Positions 9,636 through 20,851 of a DNA stretch of 64,000 nucleotides are shown here, piece by piece. Source of the stretch: Paragorgia papillata (lineage: Eukaryota; Cnidaria; Anthozoa; Scleralcyonacea; Coralliidae); assembly GCA_035771165.1 (NCBI GenBank), contig JAWNZC010000368.1:2477501-2541500 (forward strand), written 5' to 3'. The translations under genes were made by a program, and so were the position numbers. The notes beneath the pieces were generated by a model that did not search any database, had not been told where the DNA came from, and saw only the letters and a list, made by a program, of their open reading frames with translations. Position 1 is the first letter of the stretch; every line of letters begins with the position of its first letter.

Positions 9636-11856
9636 CTAATCGCTTTCGGACTCTTGATCAGAAAAGTAGGCGTGTCGGCGTGCTGCGTCGGATGTGTCGT
9701 TATGTTTCTTCTTTCGTTTCTCGGGATAAACATGGCCTCCAAATCCAATTCTGCGCTTCTTTTGACCATACCACCGATACATCCTATGCTGATCCGAATT
9801 CGTGTGATTTACTACGGAGTTCTTCTTTACAATTGCTGAACTAATTATAAATGTGCGTGAGAAGTTTTTCGCGGAGGTAATTCTGTTTTCTTTCATTGTG
9901 CAAACTTTGCAACGCAATGAATGCACCACTTTGCCATCACCGTCGTACTCGTACCAATCTCGTCCCCAGACCCGCGCGTTCCCATACTCACACGAGGCTC
10001 TGGTAACAGCCATTTCAGGGCCCGTTCTGATTGGCTAATCCAATGCGCATGCTTGACTAGAAATCGTTGCCTGATCTTGCCCAGGTTTATAAATGTCACT
10101 TCAGCCGAAGTTAGAATATGCCACAATGAACAAAATACTCTCAACTTGGTAGTTATTTGATGCAGGGTTGTGATATTTTAGCCTCCAATGCCGATAGGCT
10201 TTCATGTTGACGACTTTTGAACGGTTCCGAGGGGAAAAGCGGCGAGTATCAAATGGCATGGCACATTCGCGCGGCATCTTGTCAGTTGTACGGCTAGTAA
10301 GTTTAGAACTACTCATCATTAAAATATATTGTGTACGTATGTTATCACATGTTGAATAAGCTTTCATTTGATGTATAGTTCAAGTTTTTCCGTTTTGTAA
10401 AACTTGTTAAAATGTCCAAAATGTGCGAACCGCTGTTCGAAATAATATTACAAATAAACAGGAAATTGACTTCTCACAAGTGTTAATACAGAATTTTAGA
10501 TTTTTTTAAAAATATTTAACGCGCAACATTGAGATATATGCCAAAGAGAAGCTATTGAAAAATGCTATTTGGGGTAGAAATTTCAAGTTATTAGCTAAAC
10601 GGAAAATATTTTTAAAATGGGAAAACATCCGTCATTTAATTCATTGCGTGAATGTGTTAATAAATATTATATAAATCAGTAATATTGTTGACTATTAAGG
10701 CATCTTTATAAACCATCTGAACGCTAAACTCTCTTACTCTGTATTTTAGTATTTTATAATTACTCTGGCTATATAACGCCAGGCGATTCTACTCCTCACT
10801 GAGAGATCGCTCGGGTTAAAGGATTTAAAACTATTGTGAACGAACGCTATAAAGGCTTTAATAGTATTTTATTACTCTGGCCAACGCTAGGCGATTCTAC
10901 TCGTCACTGCCTGGGAGATCGCTAGGGTTAAAATAAAAGCTATAAATTCCAATGTGAATTCCTTCAAATTCTCTTGCTTTGGTTTGCTTTGGCTAGAAAG
11001 CCGCAAACGTTTCAAAAGCTTCATTATAAGATGCATTCGAAGTCAACAATAATATTGCTGATTTAATAATCAAATGACAGACGTTTTCCCATTTTAAAAA
11101 TATTTTCCGTTTACCTAAAAACTTGAAATTTCTACCGCAAATAGCATTTTTCAATAGCTTCTCTTTGGTATATATCTCAATATTGCGCGTTAAATCTTTT
11201 TAAAAAAATCTAAAATTCTGTATTAACACTTGTGAAAAGTCAATTTCCTGTTTATTTGCATAATATTATTTCGAACAGCGGTTCGCACATTTTGGACATT
11301 TTAACAAGTTTTACAAAACGGAGAAACTTGAACTATACATCAAATGAAAGCTTATTCAACATTTGATAACATACGTACACAATATATTTTAATGATGAGT
11401 AGTTCTGAACTTACTAGCCGTTTTTGTTCCACAACTGACAAGATGCCGCGCGCAATGTGCCATGCCACTTGATACTCGCCGATTTTCCCCTCGGAACCGT
11501 TCAAAAGTCGTCAACATGTAAGCCTATCGGCATTGGAAGCTAAAATATCGCTAATAACTACTAAGTTGAGAGTATTTTGTTCATTGTGGCATATTCTAAC
11601 TTCGGCTGAAGTGATATATTGGATATTTATAAACCTGGGCAAGATCAGGCAACGATTTCTAGTCAAGCATGCGCATTGGATTAGCCAATCAGAACGGGCC
11701 CTGAAATGGCTGTTACCAGAGCCTCGTGTGAGTATGGGAACGCGCGGGTCTGGAGACGAGATTGCCGTCGTACTCAAGCCAGTCGGCATGTAATGTTTCT
11801 TTCCATTTCTCAACGGTGTTTACTTTTCTGGTACAGCTTTTCGATAAAGAAGCCAT
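9636..11856 (-). pseudogene. hAT transposase N-terminus (BED-like finger), split by an insertion
   Basis: The reading frame starts at an ATG at 11856 (MASLSKSCTRKVNTVEKW) and runs to the tyrosine-aspartate-glycine codons at 11765. It resumes at about 9950 with DGKVVHSLRCKVC. The resumed part has a C-x2-C, a conserved NFSRTFI stretch and an H-x4-H-like pair (VVNHTNSDQH), as in the BED/TTF-type finger of ZMYM-like hAT transposases. It then ends in a basic tail at 9636. The interruption is a foldback element. The catalytic DDE region is missing. It cannot make a functional transposase. Confidence 0.8.
9955..11764. mobile_element. Mutator-like foldback element inside the hAT transposase
   Basis: Arms of roughly 700 bp (about 9955-10650 and 11070-11764) are reverse complements with high identity. 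The outer ends are CAATCTCGTCCCCAGACC and its complement. The flanks carry a duplicated CCGTCGTACTC (9940-9950 and 11765-11775), with four extra bases, GTAC, on the left. The same terminal sequence begins two elements at 59325 and 60105, which have 9-10 bp duplications. Long inverted repeats plus a 9-11 bp duplication fit Mutator-like elements. The loop (10650-11070) holds two copies of the hairpin core repeat. Confidence 0.82.
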
Positions 11857-12276
11857 AAGTAAAGAAAGCGATTTCGATTGAGCAGCTTTTCGAAAAGAAA
11901 AACAAAAGCACTAAAGCCAAATATGGAAAAGCTAAAAGATTCACACCTGTCATGGCGGCTAAAAATATAACACCTACCAGTCTGGTCGTATGTGTGTTGA
12001 GCATTCAGCATTGAGATAAAAAACAACTTTATTCATTTCAAAGATTCGCGAACGCGCTGCTATAGAGCAAAGCGAAAGCGTTTTTTATAAAATCATAATA
12101 CCTGTACCAACAGATTGGCATTGCATTACCTGTAAACGTGGACGGATGTTCATTAGTCCCAAGTCTGATTTTTTTTGCACATCGTTTTGAAAAGTGATAT
12201 GCAATTTTCACTATTTGGGCCAAAACGATGTCCAAATTGCACATTGCACACGGTTAATTCGAACCCTGCCCAAATG

Positions 12277-13625
12277 TCTACACCAGGGTTTCTCAAGCTT
12301 TTTTTAGCCACGTACCATTGATGGTTTGGGCAATTCCCCTGGACCACTTCAACCCCTCGAAATTAGCAGAGAAATGTAGAGAAAATTAACTCAATTTTGT
12401 ATGTTTAACTCTTTGAATGTTTTGCATGGTGACAAATTGTAATACAAGCAAGAAGTTGTGGAAACACCACGTTTATTTTTTATTGTTGATTTATTGCTTT
12501 CGACTTTTTTGCTCTGATGAAGGCCTGAGTCAACAGGTCAACAGGTCAAAAGCTCAGCAATAAAGAATAAACATGGTATTGCGACAAATTTTTGTTTGAT
12601 TCCTTATTTATTCTCACTAAATTAGCAATAACAGCGTAACACAACTAGTTTTGCATATGACGTCACGTACTATCTCACAGGTTTTTGGGACAGCCAGTAT
12701 CTACTCTCATTGTTAATTTAGCAATCGAAGATATTGAACAAAGGACATTAGCTACATTATACCAGTGAAGCCATTATTCTGGAAACGATATGTCTATGTG
12801 AATGTCTGCGGTATTCAAGAATAAAGTGGAAATTAATATTTTAAACCACTTAAATTCTATCGAACTTTCAATCTAATTCACGGTAGAAGGTGAAACGAAT
12901 AGAAGTTTTCTTTTTTGGATTTAATTGTCAAGAGAACAGACCACGGGAAACTGGGGTTTATGCAGACTGAAAAGTACTGTACCTTCCATTTAACTTTCAT
13001 CATCGCATATGCCATAGATAAGAAGTCCGTTTGTAGAACTTTGTTTATGAGAGCCGTACAATTGTAATTTACGACAACGTAAAATTGGCGCAAAAGCCTT
13101 TAACGTTGGGTCATATTTTTTCAAAAACTGAGGATCGTATTGCGAAAGAACAGAGAAAAAAATGCTATTTATTCCATTGCGTTCAATGACTGTAATTAGG
13201 AGTACATCGACCAGACTAAACGTTAGTTTGGTACGTACGCGGTTGAAAGAGCACCAAAAGGCTGTTTTCTTTTCAAAGAAAGAAAATTCTGCTTTGCTGG
13301 AGCACGCGTGCTGAACTATTCATGAGATCGCGTGGCATGATTCAAAAATTATCACCAGCAATCCACGGTATCATCAAAGACGTTTGGAGGCATGGCATTT
13401 TAATAGCGCCCACGCTCCATTAAACCAGGATGACCGCGGGCCAGAAGCCGATTTGCATCGTGTTGATGATAACGTCATCATTGGTTATATTTGCGATGAT
13501 AAATATGGGACCTTTCCTTACAACGATTACCCTTGATGAAGACACTAGATCGAAGTGTTGCAACGTTGGGTGATGAACAGTAACTTTTTAAGTTGCGTTC
13601 AAAAAACATTTAATCCAGAGTAGCG
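12277..13625. other. Intron 2 of gene 1, no gene seen
   Basis: The short ORFs here show no recognisable motif. Around 12535 a CAACAGGT unit is repeated three times in tandem. The remainder is ordinary AT-rich non-coding sequence. Confidence 0.5.
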
Positions 13626-14046
13626 TTAGTAGTATGGGGAAGAGGGGTTCTGGAGCGGGTGGAGCTTTTTGCTCCACTCATGACGTCACGATTTTTAGCC
13701 TTAAAACGCTTAGCAGCGTTAAACGAAGCAACATGAGTATATTAAGACACTTAGAACCTAAATATTTAAACAGATCGAACTAAGTCATCACATAATTATT
13801 GCTAAGTTAACCCTAGTTTATAAAATAAGTGAAGAAATCGAGAAGTCGTGACAAGAACTTAAGATTTCGGACGAGGATTCACTTCGAGACCGTGTAAGAA
13901 GAACGTAAGATACTAACGAAAATACGAAATATTATTTGGCTATGAGATGGCCGAGTGCACACATACGTGGAGGATATATTTGCATAGTGTAGTGTATTTA
14001 ATTAAATTTTTGGAGGTATTCAGGAGATGTAAGGGATAATAAGGGG

Positions 14047-14905
14047 CATTGCCATATTATCTTCCTCTTATATTCCTTCTCTTCCCCTTATCTTCCTCAT
14101 ATCTTCCTCTCATTTTCCCCTTATCTTCCTCTCATTTTCCCCTTATCTTCTCCTAATATTCCTCTTATCTTCCTTTTATCTTCCCCTTATCTTCCTCTTA
14201 TGTTCCTTATCTTTTCTTTAGCTTCTTTTCATCTTCCCTTTGTCTTCCTTATCTTCCCCTTATCTTTTCTTTTCTTTAGTTTCTTTTCATCTTCCCTTTG
14301 TCTTCCGTATCTTCCCCTTATCTTCCTTATCTTCCTTATCTTTTCTTTAGCTTCTTTTCATCTTCCTTTTGTCTTCCTTATCTTCCCCTTATCTTCCTTA
14401 TCTTTTCTTTTCTTTAGCTTCTTTTCATCTTCCCTTTGTCTTCCGTATCTTCCCCTTATCTTCCTCGTCTTCCTCTTATCTTCCCCTTATCCTCCTTATC
14501 TTTCTTATTGAATCCTAAGATTGAATCATTGAATCCTAGGATGGAATAATTGAATCCTAAGATTGAATCACTGAATTCTAAGATTGAATCATTGAATTCT
14601 AAGATTCAATCCTTAAATCCTAAGGTTAATTTAGTCTTAGGATTTAAGGATTGAACCTTATAATTCAATGATTCAATCTTAGGCTTCAGTTATTCAATCC
14701 TGGGATTCAATAAGAAAGATAAGGAAGATGAGAGGAAGATAAGGGGGATATAGGAAGATAAGGGGGATAGAGGAAGATAAGAGGAAGATAAGGGGATGAT
14801 AAGGGGGATTCAGGAAGATAAGGGGAAGATAAGGATGATAGAGGAAGATACGGGGAAGATAAGGGGAAGACAAGGAGGATAGAGGAAGATAAGGGGAAGA
14901 TAAGA
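14047..14905. repeat. Polypyrimidine tract, repeat loop and complementary polypurine tract
   Basis: From about 14057 to 14510 the plus strand is nearly all C and T with runs of CTTATCTTCC and TCCCCTTATC. From about 14712 to 14905 it is nearly all G and A with AGATAAGGGGAAGATAAGG. The two tracts can pair with each other, and the loop between them contains tandem ATTGAATC-type units of 16-20 bp. ORFs reported over this stretch are low-complexity artefacts. Confidence 0.9.
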
Positions 14906-15132
14906 TGGCAATGCCCCTTATTATCCCCAACATCTCCTGAATACCTCCAAAAAATTAATTAAGTGCACTACATTATGTAAATATATCCTCCACGTACGTG
15001 TGCACTCAGCCATCCCATAACCAAATATTATTTCGTTAGTATCTAATGTTCTTCTTACAGGGTCTCGAAGTGACTCCTCGTCCGAAATCTTAAGTTATTC
15101 TCACGACTCGATTTCACTTATTTTAGGTTAAC

Positions 15133-15447
15133 CATAGTTAATAGAACATATACATGGTTTGGAAACTCGTCCAAAGTGATTGTTCTATGTTTTTGTTCAA
15201 GTTTATGGAAATTTGTGCAATTTCACGGTATTGTATTTTCTGTATAATGAAGCAGTCATCCAATAGCAACGATCGGGTTTAATTAGTGAGTTGCTTTATC
15301 GTCACGTGTTGTGGTGCTTCATCGTCACGTGACCATAGAATTTACTTCCATATAAGGAACTCCATTGTCAGTTCAACATGACCATGCTTCGTGTTGAAAG
15401 ACAATAGAGCTTCCAAACCATGTACTGTATATGTTCTATTAACTATG
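15133..15447. mobile_element. Small MITE nested in the foldback arm
   Basis: The ends CATAGTTAATAGAACATATA and the complementary TATATGTTCTATTAACTATG bound a 315-bp insertion. GGTTAAC is duplicated on each side (15126-15132 and 15448-15454). The opposite arm of the foldback (near 13805) lacks the insertion, which shows its empty site. A 7-8 bp duplication suggests hAT. Confidence 0.82.
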
Positions 15448-15735
15448 GGTTAACTTAGCAATAATTTTGTGATGACTTAGTTCGATCTGTTTGAATATTT
15501 AGGTTCTATGTGTCTTAATATACTCATATTGCTACGTTGAACGTTGCTAAGCGTTTTAAGGCAAAAAATGGTGACGTCATGTGTGGAGCAAGCTCCACCC
15601 GCGCCAGAACCCCTCTTCCCTATACTACTAAACTATGTCTGATTCTTCACCTGGCTGTGTTGGAAATCTATTTGTTAATTACATGTAATTTAAACATTTG
15701 ATTTGCATTGACATCAATATTGTTGTGCTTTTTAG

Positions 15736-15801
15736 AGAGAAAAGGTGGCAAGGATGGTGTTGTTGCTAATTATATAAGGACAAAGTTGCAGGAAAGACAA
15801 G
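15736..15801 (+). CDS. Gene 1 exon 3: last ankyrin helix and linker
   Basis: A 22-codon exon between a TTTTTAG acceptor and a G|GTAACA donor, phase 1 on both sides. Joined to exon 2 it completes the fifth ankyrin repeat: LQIA then E-RKGGKDGVVANYIRTKL. The pattern A-E-x-K-G-x-x-x-V-V-x-Y-I is the standard second helix of an ankyrin repeat. This fit across a 13.5-kb intron is the main evidence that the exon is real. An alternative acceptor two bases further would break the frame. Confidence 0.78.
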
Positions 15802-17023
15802 GTAACACTAGATATTAATAATTACAGATAGGTCACTAACTGCATTTCAAAGTGACCCTGACTCTGCTGCTTAGTGGTAATATGTGTTAGCAAGAGAGGA
15901 TAAAGGTTAGAAAAGGAATGTCTTAAAACCTTCAGGGGTGTCTCCTGTCTAAACGACATAGTGCGTCCTCATTACAGACCTTACGATGCTAGGTGAACGA
16001 CGGCGGTTAAAAAGCAACACAAATTTTATAATTAAATAAAGTCACGGCTGACTGACTATTATATTTGATATTTGAAGCTAGTTTAATGACTTTCAAAACG
16101 CCCCAGTATTGCTAAAATGATTGTAGTGTCCGTATTGAAGTCAATCTCAAGCATGCTCTAAGTGGCATTGTATAAAGAATAAGGACGCTGTTGAGATTAC
16201 TCTAGGGAAGAAAAGTTATTCACTCTCTTTGTTTTTCAACTAGAATTCTTTTGTTTAAAAGACGTCGTCGTTGAAGTTGCTCTCGTATTTCGTTAGGTCA
16301 TTATCACGTCGACGATACCTTAACCCCCATCAAATTAAAGCTTGTATAATGTTCTGTTTTATTGAATGAACGATCTTTCCACGATCCCTCTAGCCTCCCC
16401 CGCAGTCCGAGCACAACCAAATTCTGGAAAGCTGACCTTCACCTTGCTTAGACAGCTCAGTGAGTGACCTTGCTGTGCGTTGAGTCCCAAATTTCTTTCC
16501 AATCATTTTATCATCACTCAGACTTCTAATATCTGGAAACTGGCATCTCTGATCGTTGATAGCTCGTTACGTCGCGTTGTCGTTATAGACAACTCTATTA
16601 TTTTACCTTGAGCGGGCAGAGCGGCTATGCCAGAAGATTTTTATTCGGCCGTGCCGTCAGAGATGTCTCGACAAGCGACGCATGAACGGTTCATACTCTT
16701 TTTAATTTTTTTTAATTTTAATGCTCTTGCTAACGCCAGACAATTTTATTTGTTACGGGTAGACAGTCTACTGTCGCCAAGCCGACAGACAATGGTAAAC
16801 AACGAACTAATAAGCTAATAAGGAATACATTTCAATGAATTAAACTGAAAGAGTGTGTAATGTCTTTAACTTTCATGAGTAAAGCATGCATCAACGAAAA
16901 GCAGGTGAATTGTTTTAACATTTTCACGAATAGAGTAATAAATACTATTAGTTCATGATCACCTCGGTTTTTTTTGATGTACCGCGTTTTTTATTTGTAA
17001 GAATTACTCCCAACCACGCATAG
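15802..17023. other. Intron 3 of gene 1, proximal part
   Basis: No gene is seen. Around 16719-16756 there is a diverged copy of the hairpin core repeat (CTTGCTAACGCCAGACAATTTTATT). The remaining sequence is unremarkable. Confidence 0.5.
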
Positions 17024-17077
17024 ATCAAGTTAATTTCCCCGGGATAATATATATTATCCCGGGGAAATTAACTTGAT
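17024..17077. repeat. Perfect 54-bp palindrome
   Basis: ATCAAGTTAATTTCCCCGGG, then ATAATAT, is followed without spacer by its exact reverse complement, giving 27 bp arms and no loop. A CCCGGG SmaI-type site lies in each arm. It lies alone in the intron and does not correspond to an identified MITE end. Confidence 0.95.
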
Positions 17078-17445
17078 ATTTAAACCAATTTTGCCTAATT
17101 GCTGTTTTCTTAGACAACCTCTGTGATAACGAACTCAGTATCTCAGTTTTGTTAGGCAACCTCTGTGATATTGAACTAAAGTAGGTTAGTTCGCGCCGAG
17201 GTAAATAACTGACGTAGTTTTGAGGTAACTAACCTATACATAATAGACGGTTATTGTCACACTTTCCGGCAAGTTATTTTCCCACGCCCGGGCCCTGTGA
17301 CTGGCTGATCCATATTTGACACAGTACCGTTTTGATTTGATTGGTTCGCGGTACACAAAGGGAACATAATATTGTTCTCCGACAAGGGGGCGTAAAGGCG
17401 TCTCCTGAAAACGTCTGCGGGGGAGGCTACGATCCCTCTATAATA

Positions 17446-17643
17446 GGTAATTATGGTGAAGGGAAATTTCGAGTGTCGAATATATACATTATAAGACCAA
17501 ACCGGGACCAGTTCCGAAAAATGCAACATCAAGACCTTCCGGGTAGGAATTGAACCCGCGACCCTGCGATGCTAGTGCAGTGCTCTGACCACTGAGCTAA
17601 TGTATATATTCTACACTCGAAATTTTCCTTTACCAAAATTACC
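17446..17643. mobile_element. 198-bp MITE with 45-bp TIRs around a tRNA-like sequence
   Basis: The left end GGTAATTATGGTGAAGGGAA and following ATTTCGAGTGTCGAATATATACATTA pair with the right end TAATGTATATATTCTACACT then CGAAATTTTCCTTTACCAAAATTACC, with few mismatches. The internal 100 bp holds a tRNA-Ala-like segment on the minus strand. No coding sequence. Target duplication not resolved. Confidence 0.75.
17538..17600 (-). other. tRNA-Ala(AGC)-like fragment inside a MITE
   Basis: On the minus strand the order is TTAGCTCAGTGGTCAGAGC (D arm with box A), CTGCA-CTAGCAT-CGCAG (anticodon arm with AGC anticodon), then GCGGGTTCAATTCCTACCCGG (T arm with box B). The 5' acceptor strand does not pair with the 3' side, so it is not a complete tRNA gene. 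It may act as a relic polymerase III promoter. Confidence 0.6.
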
Positions 17644-19103
17644 CAATATATCCAGTTTAATGGAGTAAAATGCCAAATATTACTTGTAATATACGATTCA
17701 TCTAGACGAATGTAATGACTACCTTTCACGAGCTTTTCTTCAAAGTTGGTTTTCTTATTTCTATTTTGGTATTATTTGTTTTATTCAATTCTTTCCTGGT
17801 AGTCCTGATACAAAGCGCTAAAAAACGTGACTGTGGTTTTTTGATATTCGATTCTTGTAGAAAGTTACATAACATTTTGTAAATTGAACGAAAAAAATCC
17901 TGAAGTAAACGCACGGGAATAGCCGTCAACGTACATGTAAAAAGTAAAAGGCACGTGAAAGAAAAATTTTACTTTCCGCTCCCAATTTTGTGTAGTCAAA
18001 ATATACCAATCAAAACCACTTTATGGTACTTTCTGTGTAGATACCGTTTCTATTTGCGCAGCTGCGATATTTTCCCTACACTTGTAGCCTTTTTCAAGAC
18101 TTTCTCGAAGTTTTATTTATACAGTATGAGCAGCAGGAACATAATCAAAATGTCTTTCTTTGTAAATTTTGTGAAGTTCTGAGATATACTCCGAAATATT
18201 ACCTTTCCAGTAATCACTCTACTTTGTTATAATCCACTTCAGCCTGTGTTTACAATATTTCCTTGATACTCTGTCTCATACCTTTTACATTGGTCTTTGC
18301 GCAGATTTGTTTGCATAGGCAGATAGAGCACAGTCAAAATACTATTCTTTGTAAATGTCGTGAAGTTCTGAACCTGCTAAAGCCGGATGTCAAAATGAAG
18401 GGGATTACCTGTCAGCCAATCAGTATTTAGCGTTCAGTATCTGAACGTTAATTAAAAAAGTACATGGGTTTAGTTGTAGCCCTTTCTTTTCTTTCCGCCC
18501 CTTCTTCTCCAAGGGCCCAGGATTATCAAAACGCTTGCATTTTTCTGAAAAATCCGAAAAAGTATAGTTGTGTGAACTTCTCACCAATTGTACTGGCTAT
18601 AACGTAACACATTGAGCAGTCAACCGCAAATAGGATTATAGTTGAAAAAATAATTCAAGCTAGAAAATTTCAGCGGAATTCATAAAATGAATTGCTCGCG
18701 ACGAGGAACTGATTTGCAGATTTATTTAAGTAACACTTCTATTTCCTTCACTTGGCAATATTTTTTTTGCTGAAAGCATAGTCTAATGAAAGATGATTTA
18801 TTAACTTAGCAAAAGCCTTTGTTCTATTATTTTGTTAACGTTTATGCAAACTTGTGCGCGGTGAGAACAATGTATTTTTGGAATATTGAAGCCATCATCC
18901 AAAAGCAGCGTTTGAATTCAATCACTCAACCGTCGTATGTAATTATTAATACGTCGAAAACAAAAGATTTGTGCAAAGGGAGAACCTTCTCAACATAAGT
19001 CATAGCTCGTAATACGGGCTTTGAAGCTTGCGGAGTGTCCAGACCATATTTTGGCTGACTCTGGTTAAAGTTCTCTGCTATAATAATCTCTCTTTTTTTG
19101 TAG
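17644..19103. other. Intron 3 of gene 1, distal part
   Basis: No gene is seen. A short partial duplication links about 18115-18182 and 18325-18380 (AGCA...CAAAATGTCTTTCTTTGTAA-like text ending GTGAAGTTCTGA). The final bases TTTTTTTGTAG form the acceptor of exon 4. Confidence 0.5.
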
Positions 19104-19265
19104 TTAATCGCGATCTTGAAACTCAAGCAGAAGCGCTGTTTAAGCAATTAGCGGAGTTTGACGACAACTGCTCTTGGGATAAAGTTTTAAATAAATGTAT
19201 TCGTGACGGAAATCGTCAGCTTGCTGATTTTGTCAGAAAGAAAATTGGAAAAACTCAAGAAACGG
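19104..19265 (+). CDS. Gene 1 exon 4: helical linker before the Roc domain
   Basis: The 54-codon exon reads V-NRDLETQAEALFKQLAEF, then DDNCSWDKVLNKCIRDGNRQ and LADFVRKKIGKTQETG. It is charged and predicted by eye to be helical, with no family that I can name. The acceptor is TTTTTTTGTAG and the donor G|GTAAGT is strong. It enters and leaves in phase 1, matching exons 3 and 5. The following 12-kb intron contains the DIRS-like element. It probably connects the ankyrin array to the GTPase and may take part in oligomerisation, which is inference. Confidence 0.78.
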
Positions 19266-20175
19266 GTAAGTAGTGCTAGGTATTTGTTCTCAATTGAAAC
19301 GTGCTGCCATGTTGAATTATAATGCGCATTTATATCGTTTGTAGCTTTGCATGGCGATTAATAAATTAAAAATGTACACAATTTTAAGGTTTCACCCTGG
19401 CTTACTTAAATTTCGAGCTTTCGACCCGTATACTAGAGCGGTCTTCAGAGAAATGTGATGTGTTGTGACGTGTTTGTTTGCGTCAACGCGTAATTAAATG
19501 GTGTTTTTGCGTGTACGTTTTGCGTGATTGGGTAAGTTTAAATACATAATTGAAATTAGAACTTAGATGTGCAACTTGAATTAGAGATTAGAGTACTTAA
19601 AACAGAGTTGACCACCAGTCCATTTTCCTTCCTGGACTGGGATAGTCCGGTGTTTGTGGATTTCAATCGATTCTCGTATCTGTCGGGCGAAATAATTGGT
19701 TACAGGTGCGAGATGTGTTCGGATTCTTCCCATTTTATTCTGTGGTCCTGTTCCCACGTGTGTTTGACAAGAGCTGATTTCTCCATATACGTATTCAAAA
19801 AAGGCCTTTTATGAAGTTATTTTGTCAAGAACAAATTATAAAGATTTTTGGCAAGAATAGATTTTATTGTTCCCAGTGCCCCAGATTTCTCACCGCGCAA
19901 GGACGTACAATGCATAGAAACAAATCAGAAATTTGTTCGCATATCACGCATACCCACGCGTGTAAAATGACTCCACGCGTGTCGAGATTAGCACCCTCCG
20001 GGCCTTCGGCCCTTACGCCCGGGCTTGGGGATTATACGATGAATGCATATGGCTGTCAGGCTATTCCATGTTGTTCGATAGTTATGTCAAAATTTAAGAA
20101 AAAGAGAAAGTCAAAGCCATCTGGTAGTGGTTATGGAATTCGAATTTCCAATATATTAGATAGATGCTCAAGTTT
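19266..20175. other. Intron 4 of gene 1, proximal part
   Basis: No gene is seen. A stretch near 19409-19460 (TTTCGAGCTTTCGACCCGTA then GAGCGGTCTTCAGAGAAATG) resembles text that recurs in cnidarian repeats. A possible C-x2-C residue pattern around 19870-19930 has no further support. Confidence 0.45.
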
Positions 20176-20227
20176 CGTTTTTGCGGATACTGGTTGCTAA
20201 ACCATATCCGCTATGTCATGAGCGCGG

Positions 20228-20291
<64 letters not shown>

Positions 20292-20851
20292 AGATTTCGT
20301 CAATCACGTGATCAACGCAAACGACCAATAGTCCGAATCAGCATACTTCAGAAGTCTTATTTGTATGTCCGAAGGGTTTACGAACGTGTACCAGAACAAC
20401 GAATGGAAGATAGAAAGTTGAGTTTTGTTTCAGGTAATGAACAATACATTTGCGCGCTATCACAAGACGCCAAGAAATATATGACAAGTCGACAGCTGAC
20501 AGTGGGCTACTGGTCTGTCAGTATAAATTTGAACGGTTTTGAGAATTTTTGCGGATTGTCTGGTTTCGAAACAATATGTATGTCAGCATTTTAATACATT
20601 TTTATGTATGTATGTACTGTATTTTATACTATAAATACAAGCGCGCGGTGACTGCATACTTACATGCAATACTTTCTTGTGTTCAATACAGCATCACGTA
20701 ATAAAACCATACAAGGTGTTACTATAATAATTCCGGAACGCGCTTCGACTTTGTCGCCTAAACGACAAGCTTTCCAAGGACGAAGAAACAGTGTGAGCGC
20801 TTGTTTGGCTTCGGATTAAAGATCTTTCTGAAATCTGAATGCCCTTTTAAC
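20176..20851 (+). repeat. Dispersed repeat copy A, left part (interrupted by the DIRS-like element)
   Basis: It begins CGTTTTTGCGGATACTGGTT and matches the copy at 28631 over several blocks, including CATACTTCAGAAGTCTTAT, CACAAGACGCCAAGAAA and CGACAAGCTTTCCA. It is cut at CCTTTTAAC (20843-20851) by the DIRS-like element and resumes at 26974. The (TG)n tract at 20227 lies inside it. No coding function is seen. Confidence 0.8.
20227..20287. repeat. (TG)n microsatellite, about 30 units
   Basis: An uninterrupted TG run. The sister repeat at 28683 has only GTTGTGTGTACG at the same point, so the expansion happened in this copy. Confidence 0.97.

Larger units (their letters stand above)
9432..12268 (-). 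mobile_element. hAT transposon with degenerate BED-finger transposase
   Basis: The left end CAGGGTTCGAATTA matches the inverted right end TTAATTCGAACCCTG, and the element is flanked by a perfect 8-bp duplication, CCCAAATG (9424-9431 and 12269-12276). Both features define hAT. Only the N-terminal zinc-finger part of a transposase remains, on the minus strand, and it is interrupted by a second element (9955-11764). The catalytic hAT domain is absent, so the copy is immobile by itself. Confidence 0.9.
13626..15631. mobile_element. 2-kb foldback element with polypyrimidine/polypurine arms
   Basis: The terminal sequence TTAGTAGTATGGGGAAGAGG at the left is mirrored by CCTCTTCCCTATACTACTAA at the right. 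Inverted similarity then continues inward: AAGCGTT/AACGCTT, GATCGAACTAAGTCATCACA, GGTATTCAGGAGATG and GGCATTGCCAT blocks all pair. The innermost parts are a 450-bp pyrimidine tract (left) and a 200-bp purine tract (right) around an ATTGAATCCTAAGATTGAATC repeat loop. No ORF is real. The superfamily is not clear; TTA/TAA at the outer borders may be a 3-bp target duplication. A small MITE (15133-15447) is nested in the right arm. Confidence 0.85.

Noticed and set aside
14200..14933. ORFs of 103 and 79 residues rich in Leu, Ser, Phe and Pro
   Set aside because: They only translate the CT/GA tracts of the foldback element.
19811..20200. 129-residue ORF with a possible C2H2-like pattern
   Set aside because: Only one Cys pair and one His are placed acceptably; the rest is unsupported and overlaps a dispersed repeat.
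20181..20594. 137-residue ORF with a Val-Cys repeat
   Set aside because: It reads through the TG microsatellite in a dispersed repeat and is not open in the sister copy at 28631.
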